Assembly: GCF_002777855.1 (NCBI RefSeq) | Contig: NZ_MEIK01000034.1 | Coordinates: 1-64,000 of the forward strand | Length of the DNA: 64,000 nucleotides | Reading direction: 5' to 3' | Origin: Snodgrassella alvi | GTDB taxonomy: Bacteria > Pseudomonadota > Gammaproteobacteria > Burkholderiales > Neisseriaceae | Shown: piece after piece, positions 17,607 to 27,855 of the stretch | Layout of the letters: the number at the start of each line of letters is the position of its first letter | Numbering within the stretch: the stretch's first letter is position 1 | The notes under the pieces: generated by a model | What the model was told of the DNA's origin: nothing | Databases searched by the model: none | Seen by the model: only the letters and a program-made list of their open reading frames with translations | Translations under genes and position numbers: made by a program

Positions 17607-18857
17607 TCAGGTTACTTGTCCACGTGTATGAAACTTAGGCTGTGCCCATTCCTGATTGATCAATACTTGTTTCAAATGCTGAACAGCCTGCCAAATATCG
17701 GTATAGCTCAGGTATAGCGGTGTGACGCCGAGCCTGATTACTTCGGGTTCGCGATAGTCACCAATTACCCCGCGCGCAATCAGTGCCTGAACGATGGCAT
17801 AACCATGTGGATGGCGTAGGCTAACGTGACTGCCGCGATGCTCATGTTTGCGCGGGGTAATCAAGGTAAGTCCGAGGCCGGCACATTCCTGCTCAGTGAG
17901 ATTGATGAGTAAATCAGTCAGTTGCAGCGATTTGTGTCGTACGGCTTGCATATCGGTTTGCAGAAAAATATCAACGCCACACTCTATCAAACTCATGGAG
18001 ACTATGGGCTGTGTTCCACAGAGGTAACGGCGAATATTGTCCGCCGGTGTATAGCTAACTGCCATATCAAACGGTTTTTCGTGTCCCCACCAGCCTGATA
18101 ATGGCTGGCTGAATGCGGTTTGATAGCGATGATGCACCCATAGCATGGCAGGTGCACCGGGGCCACCATTTAGGTATTTATAGGTACAGCCTATGGCAAA
18201 GTCGCTATTGCTGCTGTTTAAATCAATGGGTACGGCACCTATGGAATGACATAAGTCCCAAATAAGCAGTGCGCCATGGCTATGAACAAGTTCATTGGTG
18301 GATGCCATGTTGTGCAGGTAGCCGGTACGATAATTGACATGTGACAGCACAACCACGGCAGTATGCTGATTAATGCTATCGGCCAGATCAGCCGGTGTAT
18401 CGATTAATTGGAGTTGATAGCCCTGATTAATCAGCGCCATGAATCCTTCAATCATGTAGATATCTGTGGGGAAGGAATCACGTTCGGCAATAATGATTTT
18501 ACGGCGGTTGTCTTTTTGTTGCTGAATATCGACCGCGGCTGCCAGTACTTTAAAAAGATTAAGGCTGGTGGTATCTGTAACGACGGTTTCATTTTCTCTA
18601 GCCCCTATGAGCTGGCCGATTTTGTTGCCAAGCCGCACCGGCAAATCCCACCAGCCGGCTTTGTTCCAGCTATTAATCAGGTCTGTGCCCCATTGTTGAT
18701 TAATTACAGCCTGTGCTTGCTCAGTGGCCTGACGGGGCTTGGCACCGAGAGAATTACCATCCAGATAGATGACCCCTTGTGGTAATTCAAACTGGTTTTT
18801 AAATATTGCCAGTGTGTCTTTAGCATCCCATTGCTGACATTGTTCTTGTGTAATCAT
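17607..18857 (-). CDS. kynU: Kynureninase
   Basis: 416 residues, PLP fold type I. Cleaves L-kynurenine to anthranilate and alanine (or 3-hydroxykynurenine to 3-hydroxyanthranilate). Signatures: IYLDGNSLGAKPR near the N-terminus, the PLP-phosphate and aspartate region WDLCHSIGAVPIDL (D201), and the Schiff-base lysine in GCTYKYLNGGPGAP (K227). No tryptophan dioxygenase or kynurenine formamidase is in the window, so kynurenine is either made elsewhere or taken up, possibly through the adjacent permease. The stop codon is followed by a hairpin and then the permease. Confidence 0.94.
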   Translation of the reverse strand: MITQEQCQQWDAKDTLAIFKNQFELPQGVIYLDGNSLGAKPRQATEQAQAVINQQWGTDLINSWNKAGWWDLPVRLGNKIGQLIGARENETVVTDTTSLNLFKVLAAAVDIQQQKDNRRKIIIAERDSFPTDIYMIEGFMALINQGYQLQLIDTPADLADSINQHTAVVVLSHVNYRTGYLHNMASTNELVHSHGALLIWDLCHSIGAVPIDLNSSNSDFAIGCTYKYLNGGPGAPAMLWVHHRYQTAFSQPLSGWWGHEKPFDMAVSYTPADNIRRYLCGTQPIVSMSLIECGVDIFLQTDMQAVRHKSLQLTDLLINLTEQECAGLGLTLITPRKHEHRGSHVSLRHPHGYAIVQALIARGVIGDYREPEVIRLGVTPLYLSYTDIWQAVQHLKQVLINQEWAQPKFHTRGQVT

Positions 18858-19000
18858 TGTGCTCAGTTTAAATCTGAAAATGAATAGTGTACTGAATTGC
18901 AGCTGGTGATGGTAAATAAATTCACAATTTATTTAGTTCGGTTAAGCTGTATCAATATTTTTCAGATTATTAAATTTTCTGCATGGGATGTCGATTTGGT

Positions 19001-20386
19001 TTATTCAATACGGGTTCGGTTGCTGCCGATTTTGAATACCTGAGCCAACATACCCATCAGCAGGATGACGCCTGCCAGTATGCTGGTGTAGATTACTTCA
19101 TATTTATAGGTGCCTTCAAATATCATGGTGATGATGGATGCAATAATTAGAGCGATAACCAAAGAGGTGAGCCAAGGAAAGCACCACATTTTAAAACTAA
19201 TGATTTTTCCCTGTTTTTCCAATTTTTTGCGTAGAAATAATTGTGAGAAGCTAATGGCCAGATAGACATACAGAGCAATGGTGCCGGTAGCGGTCATCAA
19301 TACGTCGTAAACATTCATTTTAGCTGTGGCGGTAAGGTATACGGCCAATAAGGTAAAGACACAGGATACTAATACGCCAATTTGTGGGCTGCCGTTTTTT
19401 GAAGTATAGGCCATTATTTGATGGGCATCGCCGCGTTTGGCTAATGAATAGAGCATGCGTGAGCAGGTGTATAGAGCGGAATTAAAACAACTGAGTACGG
19501 ATGTAAGTACAACGAAGTTAACAATGTGACGTGCCTGTGGAATACCGAGAGAAGTAAGTACCACGCTGTATGTGCCCCAAGTGGCATCCTTCAGATGTGG
19601 GTCGTTGTATTGAATCAGGCACACGGTGATAAAAATTGAACCTACATAAAACAGAATAATGCGCCAGACTACAGATTTGGTTGCTTTGCGGATTTCTGTA
19701 GCTGGATGGCTGGATTCAGCAGCGGCAACAGTAACGATTTCAGCTCCTATATAAGCAAACATAACCCCAAGCAGTGCGGTAACCACGGATGAGATGCCAT
19801 TGGGCATAAAGCCCTGACCGGTTAAATGCGACCATCCTTGTGCATCTGCCTGTCCCCATGGCCATAAATGCATGATGGCCAGACTACCTATAATCAGAAA
19901 TAGAACAATGGCGACTACTTTGATAAGGGCGAACCAGAATTCAAATTCGCCGTAATTTTTAACATCCATTAGATTGATGATGACTAATGCGATGGTTACT
20001 GCCAGCATGTAGCCCCAAATGGGTATCAGCGGAAACCAGTTGTTAAGAATTTTACCGGCTACATAAGCTTCCCAGCCCATTAGTAGAGCCCAAAAATACC
20101 AGTAAAGCCAGCCAATACTGAATCCAGCCCAGCGGCCGATGGCAATATCGGCATATGTGGAAAAAGAGCCACTGTCAGGATGAGCCACGGCCATTTCACC
20201 GAGCATTCGCATAATCAGCATCACCAATAGACCACCAGCAGCATAAGCCAATATGGCAGCCGGACCGGTATGAAAAATTACTGAACCCGAACCGATAAAA
20301 AGGGCGCCACCAATTACGCCAGCTATAGATATCATGGTCAAGTGACGGGATTTCAGTCCATTTTTTAATGTTGATGATGTACTCAA
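19001..20386 (-). CDS. gabP: GABA-type amino-acid permease
   Basis: 461 residues, about 12 membrane segments, AAT family of the APC superfamily. Signatures: MISIAGVIGGALFIGSGSVI, PDSGSFSTYADIAIGRWAGF, and FAYIGAEIVTVAAAESSHP. The Gly-Gly-Ala in the first segment and the downstream location relative to gabT and gabD support 4-aminobutyrate as substrate. The start codon appears to be TTG, with GAGGAG six nt upstream and no ATG nearby. A 143-nt gap separates it from kynU. Confidence 0.85.
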   Translation of the reverse strand: MSTSSTLKNGLKSRHLTMISIAGVIGGALFIGSGSVIFHTGPAAILAYAAGGLLVMLIMRMLGEMAVAHPDSGSFSTYADIAIGRWAGFSIGWLYWYFWALLMGWEAYVAGKILNNWFPLIPIWGYMLAVTIALVIINLMDVKNYGEFEFWFALIKVVAIVLFLIIGSLAIMHLWPWGQADAQGWSHLTGQGFMPNGISSVVTALLGVMFAYIGAEIVTVAAAESSHPATEIRKATKSVVWRIILFYVGSIFITVCLIQYNDPHLKDATWGTYSVVLTSLGIPQARHIVNFVVLTSVLSCFNSALYTCSRMLYSLAKRGDAHQIMAYTSKNGSPQIGVLVSCVFTLLAVYLTATAKMNVYDVLMTATGTIALYVYLAISFSQLFLRKKLEKQGKIISFKMWCFPWLTSLVIALIIASIITMIFEGTYKYEVIYTSILAGVILLMGMLAQVFKIGSNRTRIE

Positions 20387-20504
20387 TGTTTTCTCCTCTA
20401 AAAGAATAAGTGCTGGACTGACTTAATTAAGTCAATTGCAACCCGCAAAAAGTCTTCCTGATTTATGCAAAGCATTCAGGATTTTTATAATTGCAGCGGG
20501 GAAT

Positions 20505-20530
20505 GCGGCAGCATGAAAGGATGCTGCCGC
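20505..20530 (-). other. Strong hairpin between gabD and gabP
   Basis: Ten-bp GC-rich stem GCGGCAGCAT / ATGCTGCCGC with a 6-nt loop, 12 nt after the gabD stop. There is no T tract directly after it on the minus strand, so it may be an attenuating or RNA-stabilising hairpin rather than a full terminator. Confidence 0.7.
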
Positions 20531-20541
20531 AGATTCAGAAT

Positions 20542-21999
20542 TTACTGATCGATACCGGCCAGTAATATGTATTTGATTTCTAGGTAATCTTCAATGCCGT
20601 ATTTGGACCCTTCACGTCCAAGGCCTGATTGTTTGACGCCACCAAATGGAGCAGCTTCATTCGACAACAGGCCGGTATTGATGGCTACCATGCCATAATC
20701 CAGATTTTCGCTGACACGAATGATACGGCCGATGTCTCGACTGTAAAAATAGCTGGCCAGTCCGAATTCTGTATCGTTTGCCCAGCTGACCACTTCTTCT
20801 TCGTTGTCGAAGCGGAATACCGGTGCCAACGGACCGAAGGTTTCTTCACGTGCCACTTTCATTGCCTGTGTCACATTTTTCAGCAGGGTGGGCTGAAAGA
20901 AGAGTTCGCCGTGATGGTCTGCAGTACCTCCGGTTACAATTTCTGCACCTTTGCTTACTGCGTCAGCAATGTGTTCTTGAACCTTGTTTACAGCACTGGC
21001 GTCAATCAAGGGACCGACAGTGACATCTTGTTCTAGCCCATTGCCGATTTTCAGTTTAGCGATGGCCTGAGCCAGTTTGCTGACAAACTCATCGTAAACT
21101 GCGCTTTGTACGTATAAACGGTTGGCACAGACACAAGTCTGGCCGGCATTTCGGAATTTGGAAATCATTGCGCCTTCAACGGCGGCATCGATATCGGCAT
21201 CGTTAAATACGATAAATGGTGCATTGCCGCCCAGCTCCATGGAAACTTTTTTCACGGTGCCGGCACATTGCGCAATCAGTTTGCGGCCTACTTCGGTGGA
21301 ACCGGTGAAGCTGAATTTTTTCACCCGTTCGTCTTCGGTAAGTACTTTGCCGATTTCACTTGAGCTGCCAGTGATAACATTTACTACGCCGGCAGGAATG
21401 CCAGCACGTTGAGCTAGTTCGGCAATAGCCAGTGCAGAGAGCGGGGTTTGTGATGCAGGACGGATAACAAAAGTACACCCAGCAGCCAGCGCCGGCGCAA
21501 TTTTGCGCGTAATCATGGCATTGGGAAAGTTCCACGGGGTAATCGCGGCACACACACCTACCGGCTGCTTGAGTACCATAATGCGTTTGTCTTTGGATGG
21601 TGCTGGTATGGTGTCGCCGTAAATGCGTTTGGCTTCTTCGGCATACCATTCTAGATAAGATGCACCATAGGCAATTTCACCTTTGGCTTCGGCTAAAGGT
21701 TTGCCTTGTTCTGAGGTTAGGATAATGCCTAAATCCTCCTGATACTGCATCATCAGCTCAAACCAGCGGCGCAGCAGATTACTGCGTTCTTTGGCTGATT
21801 TGGCCTGCCATGGTTTCAAGGCAGCCTGTGCCGCGGCGACAGCACGTTCTGCTTCTGCGGCGCCCATGCGTGGTACATCGGCCAGATTGTGTCCGTTGGC
21901 CGGATTTATAACTGAAATAACAGCGCTGTTATCAGCATTTACCCATTGGCCATTTATCAGACATTGGGTTTTTAAAAGTGCAGGATCATGCAGTTGCAT
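20542..21999 (-). CDS. gabD: Succinate-semialdehyde dehydrogenase (NAD(P)+)
   Basis: 485 residues, aldehyde dehydrogenase superfamily, second step of the GABA shunt yielding succinate. Motifs: PWNFPNAM (N157), FTGSTEVGR, catalytic base in MELGGNAPF (E255) and nucleophile in [11 protein letters not shown] (C289). The coenzyme-binding lysine normally found in the (V/L)KPA segment is Arg here ([15 protein letters not shown]180), which could influence NADP versus NAD use. Lies 80 nt downstream of gabT on the same strand. Confidence 0.94.
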   Translation of the reverse strand: MQLHDPALLKTQCLINGQWVNADNSAVISVINPANGHNLADVPRMGAAEAERAVAAAQAALKPWQAKSAKERSNLLRRWFELMMQYQEDLGIILTSEQGKPLAEAKGEIAYGASYLEWYAEEAKRIYGDTIPAPSKDKRIMVLKQPVGVCAAITPWNFPNAMITRKIAPALAAGCTFVIRPASQTPLSALAIAELAQRAGIPAGVVNVITGSSSEIGKVLTEDERVKKFSFTGSTEVGRKLIAQCAGTVKKVSMELGGNAPFIVFNDADIDAAVEGAMISKFRNAGQTCVCANRLYVQSAVYDEFVSKLAQAIAKLKIGNGLEQDVTVGPLIDASAVNKVQEHIADAVSKGAEIVTGGTADHHGELFFQPTLLKNVTQAMKVAREETFGPLAPVFRFDNEEEVVSWANDTEFGLASYFYSRDIGRIIRVSENLDYGMVAINTGLLSNEAAPFGGVKQSGLGREGSKYGIEDYLEIKYILLAGIDQ

Positions 22000-22079
22000 A
22001 ATTTTTTTTCCAAATTAACTGTATCAGACATTACAGGCTGCCAAATATGCGGTGAGCACCGGCAGCTTGTGAGTAGTTA

Positions 22080-23354
22080 TTATTGAGCCTGACGCACAGC
22101 TGCTTCAAGTATGTTTAGTGCTTCATCAAATACATTGTCTTCAATGGTGAGCGGGTACAGGCAGCGGATGACGTTATAGTACTGGCCGCAAGTGAGAATC
22201 ATCAGTCCATTTTCAAGTGCTAACTGCTGAACTTTTTTGGTCATTTCGGCATTGGGTTCGGACGTGCCTGCTTTCACTAGCTCCAGTGCAACCATGGAGC
22301 CAGGGCCGCGTACTTCGGCAATTTCCGGTATGGTTTGTTTCAGACTGTTGAAGCGTTCCTTTAAACGGTTGCCCAGCACTGTGGCGCGTTCACACAATTT
22401 TTCGGTTTCAATCACATCGATCACTGCATCAGCCGCAGCCAGACCCAGCGGGCTACCTGCATAGGTACCACCCAGACCACCGACTACAGGTGCATTCATA
22501 ATAACTTCTTTGCCCACTACGCCTGATAAGGGAAATCCACCGGCCAGAGATTTGGCAATAGTCATTAAATCGGGTTCAACACCTGTCCATTCTGTGGCGA
22601 ACAGCTTGCCGCTACGGGCAAAACCAGATTGGATTTCATCAAAAATCAGCACAATGCCGTGTTCATCTGCTAGCTGTCGTAAAGCGCGCAGGAATTCATT
22701 TGGGGTAACATTGAAGCCTCCTTCACCTTGTACTACTTCGATGATGATAGCTGCAACGTCGCTGGCGGCCAGATGGCATTTAAAAATATTATGCAGACCA
22801 TGAAGGGCATCCTCTATGCTCACGCCATGTAAAGCGTTGGGATAGGGCGCATGAACGATGTCGGCTGGAAATGGCCCAAAATCAACTTTATAAGGGGCAA
22901 TTTTACCGGTTAAAGCCATGGTTAGATTGGTACGGCCATGAAAAGCACCATTGAAAGCAATGACGCCGCGCCGTTTGGTATAGGCTCGAGCAATTTTGAT
23001 GGCGTTTTCTACTGCTTCGGCACCGGAAGTAACAAACATTGTACGTTTATCGCCGGAGATGGGCGCACGTGCATTGATTTTTTCGGCGACTTTGGCATAC
23101 AGCTCATACGGCACGGTATTAAAGCAGGTATGAGAAAATTTCTGCAACTGGTCGGCCACAGCCTGTTGTACTTTAGGATGTAGGTGGCCGGTATTGAGGA
23201 CGCCGATGCCACCGGCAAAATCAATATAACGTTTGCCTTCTGGTGTCCAAAATTCGGCATTTTTAGCGTGATCAATATAAAAGTCACACATAAAGCCAAC
23301 ACCACGCGGGGCGGCAGCCAGCTGGCGCTGACGCACGTTGCTTGTTTGATTCAT
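22080..23354 (-). CDS. gabT: 4-aminobutyrate aminotransferase
   Basis: 424 residues, class III PLP aminotransferase. Converts GABA and 2-oxoglutarate to succinate semialdehyde and glutamate. Motifs: TSGAEAVENAIKIAR (PLP phosphate site), FNGAFHGRT, VVQGEGGF, the cofactor aspartate in IFDEIQSGFAR (D239), and the Schiff-base lysine in TIAKSLAGGFPLSG (K268). First gene of the gabT-gabD-gabP series; no GabR-type regulator is encoded nearby. GAGAG ribosome site before ATG. Confidence 0.95.
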   Translation of the reverse strand: MNQTSNVRQRQLAAAPRGVGFMCDFYIDHAKNAEFWTPEGKRYIDFAGGIGVLNTGHLHPKVQQAVADQLQKFSHTCFNTVPYELYAKVAEKINARAPISGDKRTMFVTSGAEAVENAIKIARAYTKRRGVIAFNGAFHGRTNLTMALTGKIAPYKVDFGPFPADIVHAPYPNALHGVSIEDALHGLHNIFKCHLAASDVAAIIIEVVQGEGGFNVTPNEFLRALRQLADEHGIVLIFDEIQSGFARSGKLFATEWTGVEPDLMTIAKSLAGGFPLSGVVGKEVIMNAPVVGGLGGTYAGSPLGLAAADAVIDVIETEKLCERATVLGNRLKERFNSLKQTIPEIAEVRGPGSMVALELVKAGTSEPNAEMTKKVQQLALENGLMILTCGQYYNVIRCLYPLTIEDNVFDEALNILEAAVRQAQ

Positions 23355-23714
23355 AAAATTCTCTCCAGAAAAATGTAGACCGGCCTGAGCTGGTGTTTTC
23401 GCTTACAGAAAGTAGGGTAATGCGATGTAACTATGTCACTAACTGACTGTATTTATTTAACCAAAAAGAAGATTTGGATTTTTTTGATAAGTTACGGGAT
23501 TAAATTTGCACTGTCAATGCAGCTGAAAGATGCATGTGCAAAAATTATGGTTTTAAATGCTGAATGAGTGGAATTATATAATTTTATCTGTATTAATGTT
23601 GGTAATTAATATTACAAACTGATTTAATATGGTTATTTAATTGCTTAATTTATGCATATATTATTTTTTCTGATGAACGCTCGCCATACAAAAATCTTGG
23701 TTTACGTATATGCT
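23355..23714. other. Upstream region of gabT with a small inverted repeat
   Basis: About 360 bp without a gene. An inverted repeat TTTGCAC / GTGCAAA (23505-23511 and 23536-23542) with an interior rich in GCAT and TGCA could be an operator for the GABA genes. It is short and I have low confidence in it. The rest is AT-rich. Confidence 0.3.
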
Positions 23715-23742
23715 GTAAAAAAGCTGAACCGTTGAGTTCAGC
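23715..23742 (-). terminator. Terminator of the sugar-efflux-type MFS gene
   Basis: Stem GCTGAAC / GTTCAGC with a 6-nt loop at 23723-23742, followed on the minus strand by TTTTTT. It isolates the MFS gene from gabT. Confidence 0.85.
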
Positions 23743-23778
23743 CTGAAAGATGGCCAGAAATGGCTCAGGATGTATGAA

Positions 23779-24984
23779 TCAATTTTTTAGGTGTTTGGTC
23801 TTATGTACCGGATTGGTAATTATTAGGCAGAAAATCAGGGAAACCGATACCATGATTAAAGCAAGGATATAAATTAAATGATGACCAAAATTGGCAGAAG
23901 CGGTGCCTTGCAACATACCGGCCAGAATAATGCTGCACGAAATACAGTTATTAAATAGTGTTGAGGCTACTCCTGTCCGCCCAGGCAGCAGGTCCTGAAA
24001 ATATATCAGTCCAATACTGGCTACAATACCGATAAACAGGCCATTGAATAGTTGTAGCGCAATCAGAATCCATTCTTTCTGACTGATAATCATGCCTATA
24101 TAGAAAATGATGCCACATATTACGGCAAAGCAAATTAGGTTTTTATTTCCAAAACGCGGTACCAGCATGCTAGCCACCAGCATGGCCGGAATTTCAATGG
24201 CTGCGGCTACGCCCATTAAATGTCCGGGCAGGGATGGGGCGGATGGTAAAATCTGGTTCAGATACAGCGGCATGTCAATTAAATACATCATATTGGCTGT
24301 GCCCATGCTGATTGAAGCGATAAATAAAAACATCACGTTGCGGTTGCGAAATATTTTTTCTTTTGGTTCTGAAGGTTTGCTGACTGGAGCAGAATGTCTG
24401 ATAGCAGGAAAAAACATAAAAATAATTAGTAGGGCAACCAAGAACATAGCCGCTGCACTCAGATACATGGTGGTAAAACCATATTTAACTGCCAATGTAA
24501 AGGATAAGGGCGGTCCGATAACCCATGCTAATGATAACTGGGCGCGGAGTATGCCGTTGAATACAACGACATTACGTCCGGTATGGTCGGTATATTCACG
24601 TGCTGAAGCAAAAATCTGCGGCATCGCAGCTGACGTAAATGCGGAAAAAAAGATACCCACAGATATAAGTAATAGATAGTGGCGTGAAAAAGCGAAGGTG
24701 ATACAGTTACCGATGCCCATCAGACAACAGAATAAAATAATATTGCGGCGGATACCTTTATTATCAGAATATTGCGCCAGAAGAAAACTCACAACAATAC
24801 CAGCAATGGCATTGACTGAATAAAATAGGCCAATTTGATAGGGGTTAGCTTGCACTTCTTTCGCCAGATAACGGCTGAGAGTGGGTGCCTGTAGCGCACC
24901 GGCAATACCAATAATGAATGCGGCCACCAGAAAAGAACCAAGAATAATATAGGCCTTTTGTTTTAAACTAATTTTTTCTTCCAC
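23779..24984 (-). CDS. MFS transporter, sugar-efflux (SET) type
   Basis: 401 residues with about 12 membrane segments. The first half contains GLFYSVNAIAGIVVSFLLAQYSDNKGIRR (split here by a TM2-3 loop with the D-x-x-G-x-R-R MFS motif) and AREYTDHTGRNVVVFNGILRAQLSLAWVIGPP, very like E. coli SetA/SetB sugar efflux carriers. These export sugars or analogues and relieve sugar-phosphate stress. Monocistronic with a terminator. The substrate is inferred from family likeness only. Confidence 0.82.
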   Translation of the reverse strand: MEEKISLKQKAYIILGSFLVAAFIIGIAGALQAPTLSRYLAKEVQANPYQIGLFYSVNAIAGIVVSFLLAQYSDNKGIRRNIILFCCLMGIGNCITFAFSRHYLLLISVGIFFSAFTSAAMPQIFASAREYTDHTGRNVVVFNGILRAQLSLAWVIGPPLSFTLAVKYGFTTMYLSAAAMFLVALLIIFMFFPAIRHSAPVSKPSEPKEKIFRNRNVMFLFIASISMGTANMMYLIDMPLYLNQILPSAPSLPGHLMGVAAAIEIPAMLVASMLVPRFGNKNLICFAVICGIIFYIGMIISQKEWILIALQLFNGLFIGIVASIGLIYFQDLLPGRTGVASTLFNNCISCSIILAGMLQGTASANFGHHLIYILALIMVSVSLIFCLIITNPVHKTKHLKN

Positions 24985-25332
24985 GTTTAATTTATCTATA
25001 CTGAAATAAAAGTGTTATATCACATATCTGCTGATACATTGTAAAAGCTGGTACCCAATGGCTGTTTAATATGTAAAGCGCGATCAGTTAAATTGTTAAT
25101 ATATAAATTAAATAGTGAATATAAATGCTTGATAATAATATTTCAAACAGGATACAGGTGATAGTGGAAATACATGAGAATGAAAATAGAGGATTTTATT
25201 TGTTAATCAAAAAATTTTTTTATTAATAATGTTATTAAGATAAAAACAAATATAATATTTTTTTTAGTGTATCGGGATATGCAGGATAACAAGTTGGTTT
25301 CGACAAATTATCCTGCTCCATAGTAGAACCGT
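24985..25332. other. AT-rich intergenic region with hairpin
   Basis: No gene. It contains an inverted repeat GCAGGATAA / TTATCCTGC at 25281-25289 and 25308-25316, just after the asparaginase stop on the minus strand. It lacks an adjacent T tract but is a plausible transcript end. The remainder carries the leader of the MFS gene. Confidence 0.5.
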
Positions 25333-26334
25333 TTAAATCAGCTGCTGCTCTTCTAAGAGATTTTCAATTTTTTCTTTACTCCAATGATTGCTAGCGGCAA
25401 GAGTCAGAATGGCTACAGCGGTTTCCAGGTTGCATTTACCGCCATTAATCACGCCAGCAGCGCGCAGTTCATTTCCTTGGGCATAAACTGCGGAGGCGTT
25501 GCCTTGCAAAACTTGGCTGATATTTAATACCGGTATGGATTGTTGACTGATGTGTCGAATGGCTGCCAGAAAGCTTGCATCAGTTGGTGTATTGCCATTG
25601 CCGTAGCTTTGCAGTACCACTCCGTCCGGCGCGTTTTGATTTAGGCTGGCGCTAATCATGTCTAGATTGGCTCCCGGCGTAAGGGTAAAACAATGGATTC
25701 GAACGGTGTTGCTAATGCCGTAGCTTGCCGGTGCAGTAGAGGGGGGTGTGGCTGGAAGGTTAGTGTTAAACCAACCTTCGGTAGCCGACCATTGTGCCAG
25801 TGTACCAAATTGTGGGTTGGCAAAAGCCTCCGGCCGCTCGGTACTGATTTTTACACTGCCAATTGCTGGCCAGAGCTGGCCGTTGAATGCGATAGCAGTC
25901 TGATTAAAATCGCGTAAGCTAAACGCGGCCAATGCTGTGCGCAGATTCAGTGGGACATCGCTGTTATCAGCTGCTAGTGGCAGCATAGCGCCAGTCAAGA
26001 TAAGAGGAATACCTAGCTGTGGCCGTGCCAGTGCGATGATATTGGCAGTATAAGCCATGGTGTCAGTACCATGCAGAATCAGCAAACCATCATAATCTGT
26101 AGCTTTGCTGTCTATCCATTCTAAACAATGTTGCCAGTTGCTCAAGGTAATGGCAGACGAATCAATCAAGGGGTCGCTGATAAACCAATCACAATGTACT
26201 TCTTCACTAAATTCCTGAAAGATGGGGGCGGCCAGACGCGGCAGATCGTTTGCCGGCGCTAATCCGGCAGGAGTGGACTGCATGCCGATGGTGCCGCCAG
26301 TGTAGTAAACAGCCAGATGTTTCGGTGTTGTCAT
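25333..26334 (-). CDS. ansA: L-asparaginase, type I-like (cytoplasmic)
   Basis: 333 residues. Hydrolyses asparagine to aspartate and ammonia. The first active-site threonine is in AVYYTGGTIGMQS and the second in LLILHGTDTMAYTA, both diagnostic. No signal peptide, consistent with the type I cytoplasmic enzyme. A longer frame starts at 26379, but MTTPKHL is preceded by GGCGGAA at proper spacing and matches the family N-terminus. Divergent from gltX, with about 115 bp between starts. Confidence 0.92.
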   Translation of the reverse strand: MTTPKHLAVYYTGGTIGMQSTPAGLAPANDLPRLAAPIFQEFSEEVHCDWFISDPLIDSSAITLSNWQHCLEWIDSKATDYDGLLILHGTDTMAYTANIIALARPQLGIPLILTGAMLPLAADNSDVPLNLRTALAAFSLRDFNQTAIAFNGQLWPAIGSVKISTERPEAFANPQFGTLAQWSATEGWFNTNLPATPPSTAPASYGISNTVRIHCFTLTPGANLDMISASLNQNAPDGVVLQSYGNGNTPTDASFLAAIRHISQQSIPVLNISQVLQGNASAVYAQGNELRAAGVINGGKCNLETAVAILTLAASNHWSKEKIENLLEEQQLI

Positions 26335-26450
26335 AAAGATTCCGCCTTTCCAAAGCTTATGGGTAGCAATAGCAAGCATAGCATGAACGGGTTTTGTTCA
26401 GGCTGGCTTACGCGTACAATAGCGGTTTTTCTGCGTCTGAAATGGTTATC

Positions 26451-27839
26451 ATGATACGTACTCGTTTTGCTCCCAGTCCTACCGGTTTTCTACATATTGG
26501 CGGTGTGCGCACGGCTTTGTTTTCATGGGCATTTGCGCGTAAACATCAGGGTAAATTTGTGTTACGCATTGAAGACACAGATTTGGAACGCTCTACTGCT
26601 GAATCGGTGCAGGCAATTTTGGATGGAATGCACTGGGTAGGTCTGGACTATGATGAAGGTCCGTTTTATCAGACGCAGCGTTTTGACCGCTATGCGGAAG
26701 TATTGCGTGAGCTACTGGCTTCTGGCCATGCCTATTATGACTACACCAGCCGTGAAGAGCTGGAAGCGATGCGGCAGGAAGCAGAAGCACGTGGCGAACA
26801 TTTCTGGTACGACCGGCGCTGGCGTCCCGACGAGGGTAAAACTCTACCTGCAATACCAGAGGGTGTGCAGCCGGTAGTGCGATTTAAAATGCCGCTGACT
26901 GGTGAAACGGCATGGGATGATTTGGTCAAAGGCCATATTGCTATAGCCAATCAAGATTTAGATGACCTGATTATTGCCCGCGCCGATGGTACCCCTACCT
27001 ATAATTTCTGTGTGGTGGTAGATGATTATGATATGGGGATTACGCAGGTTATCCGTGGTGATGATCACGTTAATAACACCCCGAAACAGATTAATATTCT
27101 GCGTGCTATGGGAGCCACGCTGCCACAGTATGCACATCTGCCAATGATTTTGAATGAAAAAGGCGCGAAAATGAGTAAGCGCCGTGATGCAGTTAGTGTG
27201 GTGGATTATGATAAACAGGGTATTCTGCCAGAAGCTCTGTTGAATTATCTGGCACGCTTGGGCTGGGGGCATGGTGATGACGAATTTTTCACGATGGCTC
27301 AGTTTGTGCAATGGTTTGATTTAAAGGATGTCAGCCCTTCTGCCAGCCGTTTCGACCATGAAAAGTTGCTGTGGCTGAATGCTCAGCACATCAAAGCCAG
27401 TGATGATACACGTCTGGCTGAACTGGTACGCCCACGATTAGAACAGCAGGGCATTGCGGTGGCTGAACAGCCTGCTTTGACCGATGTAATAGCTTTGGTA
27501 AAGGAACGAGCTCAGGATTTGAATCAGCTAGCCTCAGAATGTAGCTATTTTTATGTCAAAGCCACACCGAGTGAAAAAGAAGTGGCTAAACACTGGGATA
27601 TGGATGCACCGGTACGAATGCAGCGTTTTGCCGCTGAGCTGGAAAAGCTACCGCAGTGGGATGCGGAAAGTATACATGCCTTGTTTGCGCCATTCTGTGA
27701 AGCAGAAAATATTAAAATGGGTAAATTGGGTATGCCATTGCGGCTGGCAGTCTGTGGTACTGGCAAAACGCCGTCGATTGATCAGGTATTGGCTTTACTG
27801 GGGCGGGATGAAGTATTGCACCGCCTGCATCAGAACTGA
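26451..27839 (+). CDS. gltX: Glutamyl-tRNA synthetase
   Basis: 462 residues, class I aminoacyl-tRNA synthetase. HIGH motif in RFAPSPTGFLHIGG near the N-terminus, KMSKR in KGAKMSKRRDAVSV. The zinc-site cysteines of some family members are not evident. The frame is open to 26394, but MIRTRFAPSPTG is the family start; an ATG three codons earlier is an alternative. Monocistronic. Confidence 0.97.
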   Translation: MIRTRFAPSPTGFLHIGGVRTALFSWAFARKHQGKFVLRIEDTDLERSTAESVQAILDGMHWVGLDYDEGPFYQTQRFDRYAEVLRELLASGHAYYDYTSREELEAMRQEAEARGEHFWYDRRWRPDEGKTLPAIPEGVQPVVRFKMPLTGETAWDDLVKGHIAIANQDLDDLIIARADGTPTYNFCVVVDDYDMGITQVIRGDDHVNNTPKQINILRAMGATLPQYAHLPMILNEKGAKMSKRRDAVSVVDYDKQGILPEALLNYLARLGWGHGDDEFFTMAQFVQWFDLKDVSPSASRFDHEKLLWLNAQHIKASDDTRLAELVRPRLEQQGIAVAEQPALTDVIALVKERAQDLNQLASECSYFYVKATPSEKEVAKHWDMDAPVRMQRFAAELEKLPQWDAESIHALFAPFCEAENIKMGKLGMPLRLAVCGTGKTPSIDQVLALLGRDEVLHRLHQN

Positions 27840-27855
27840 GTCTGATTTGCATTTG

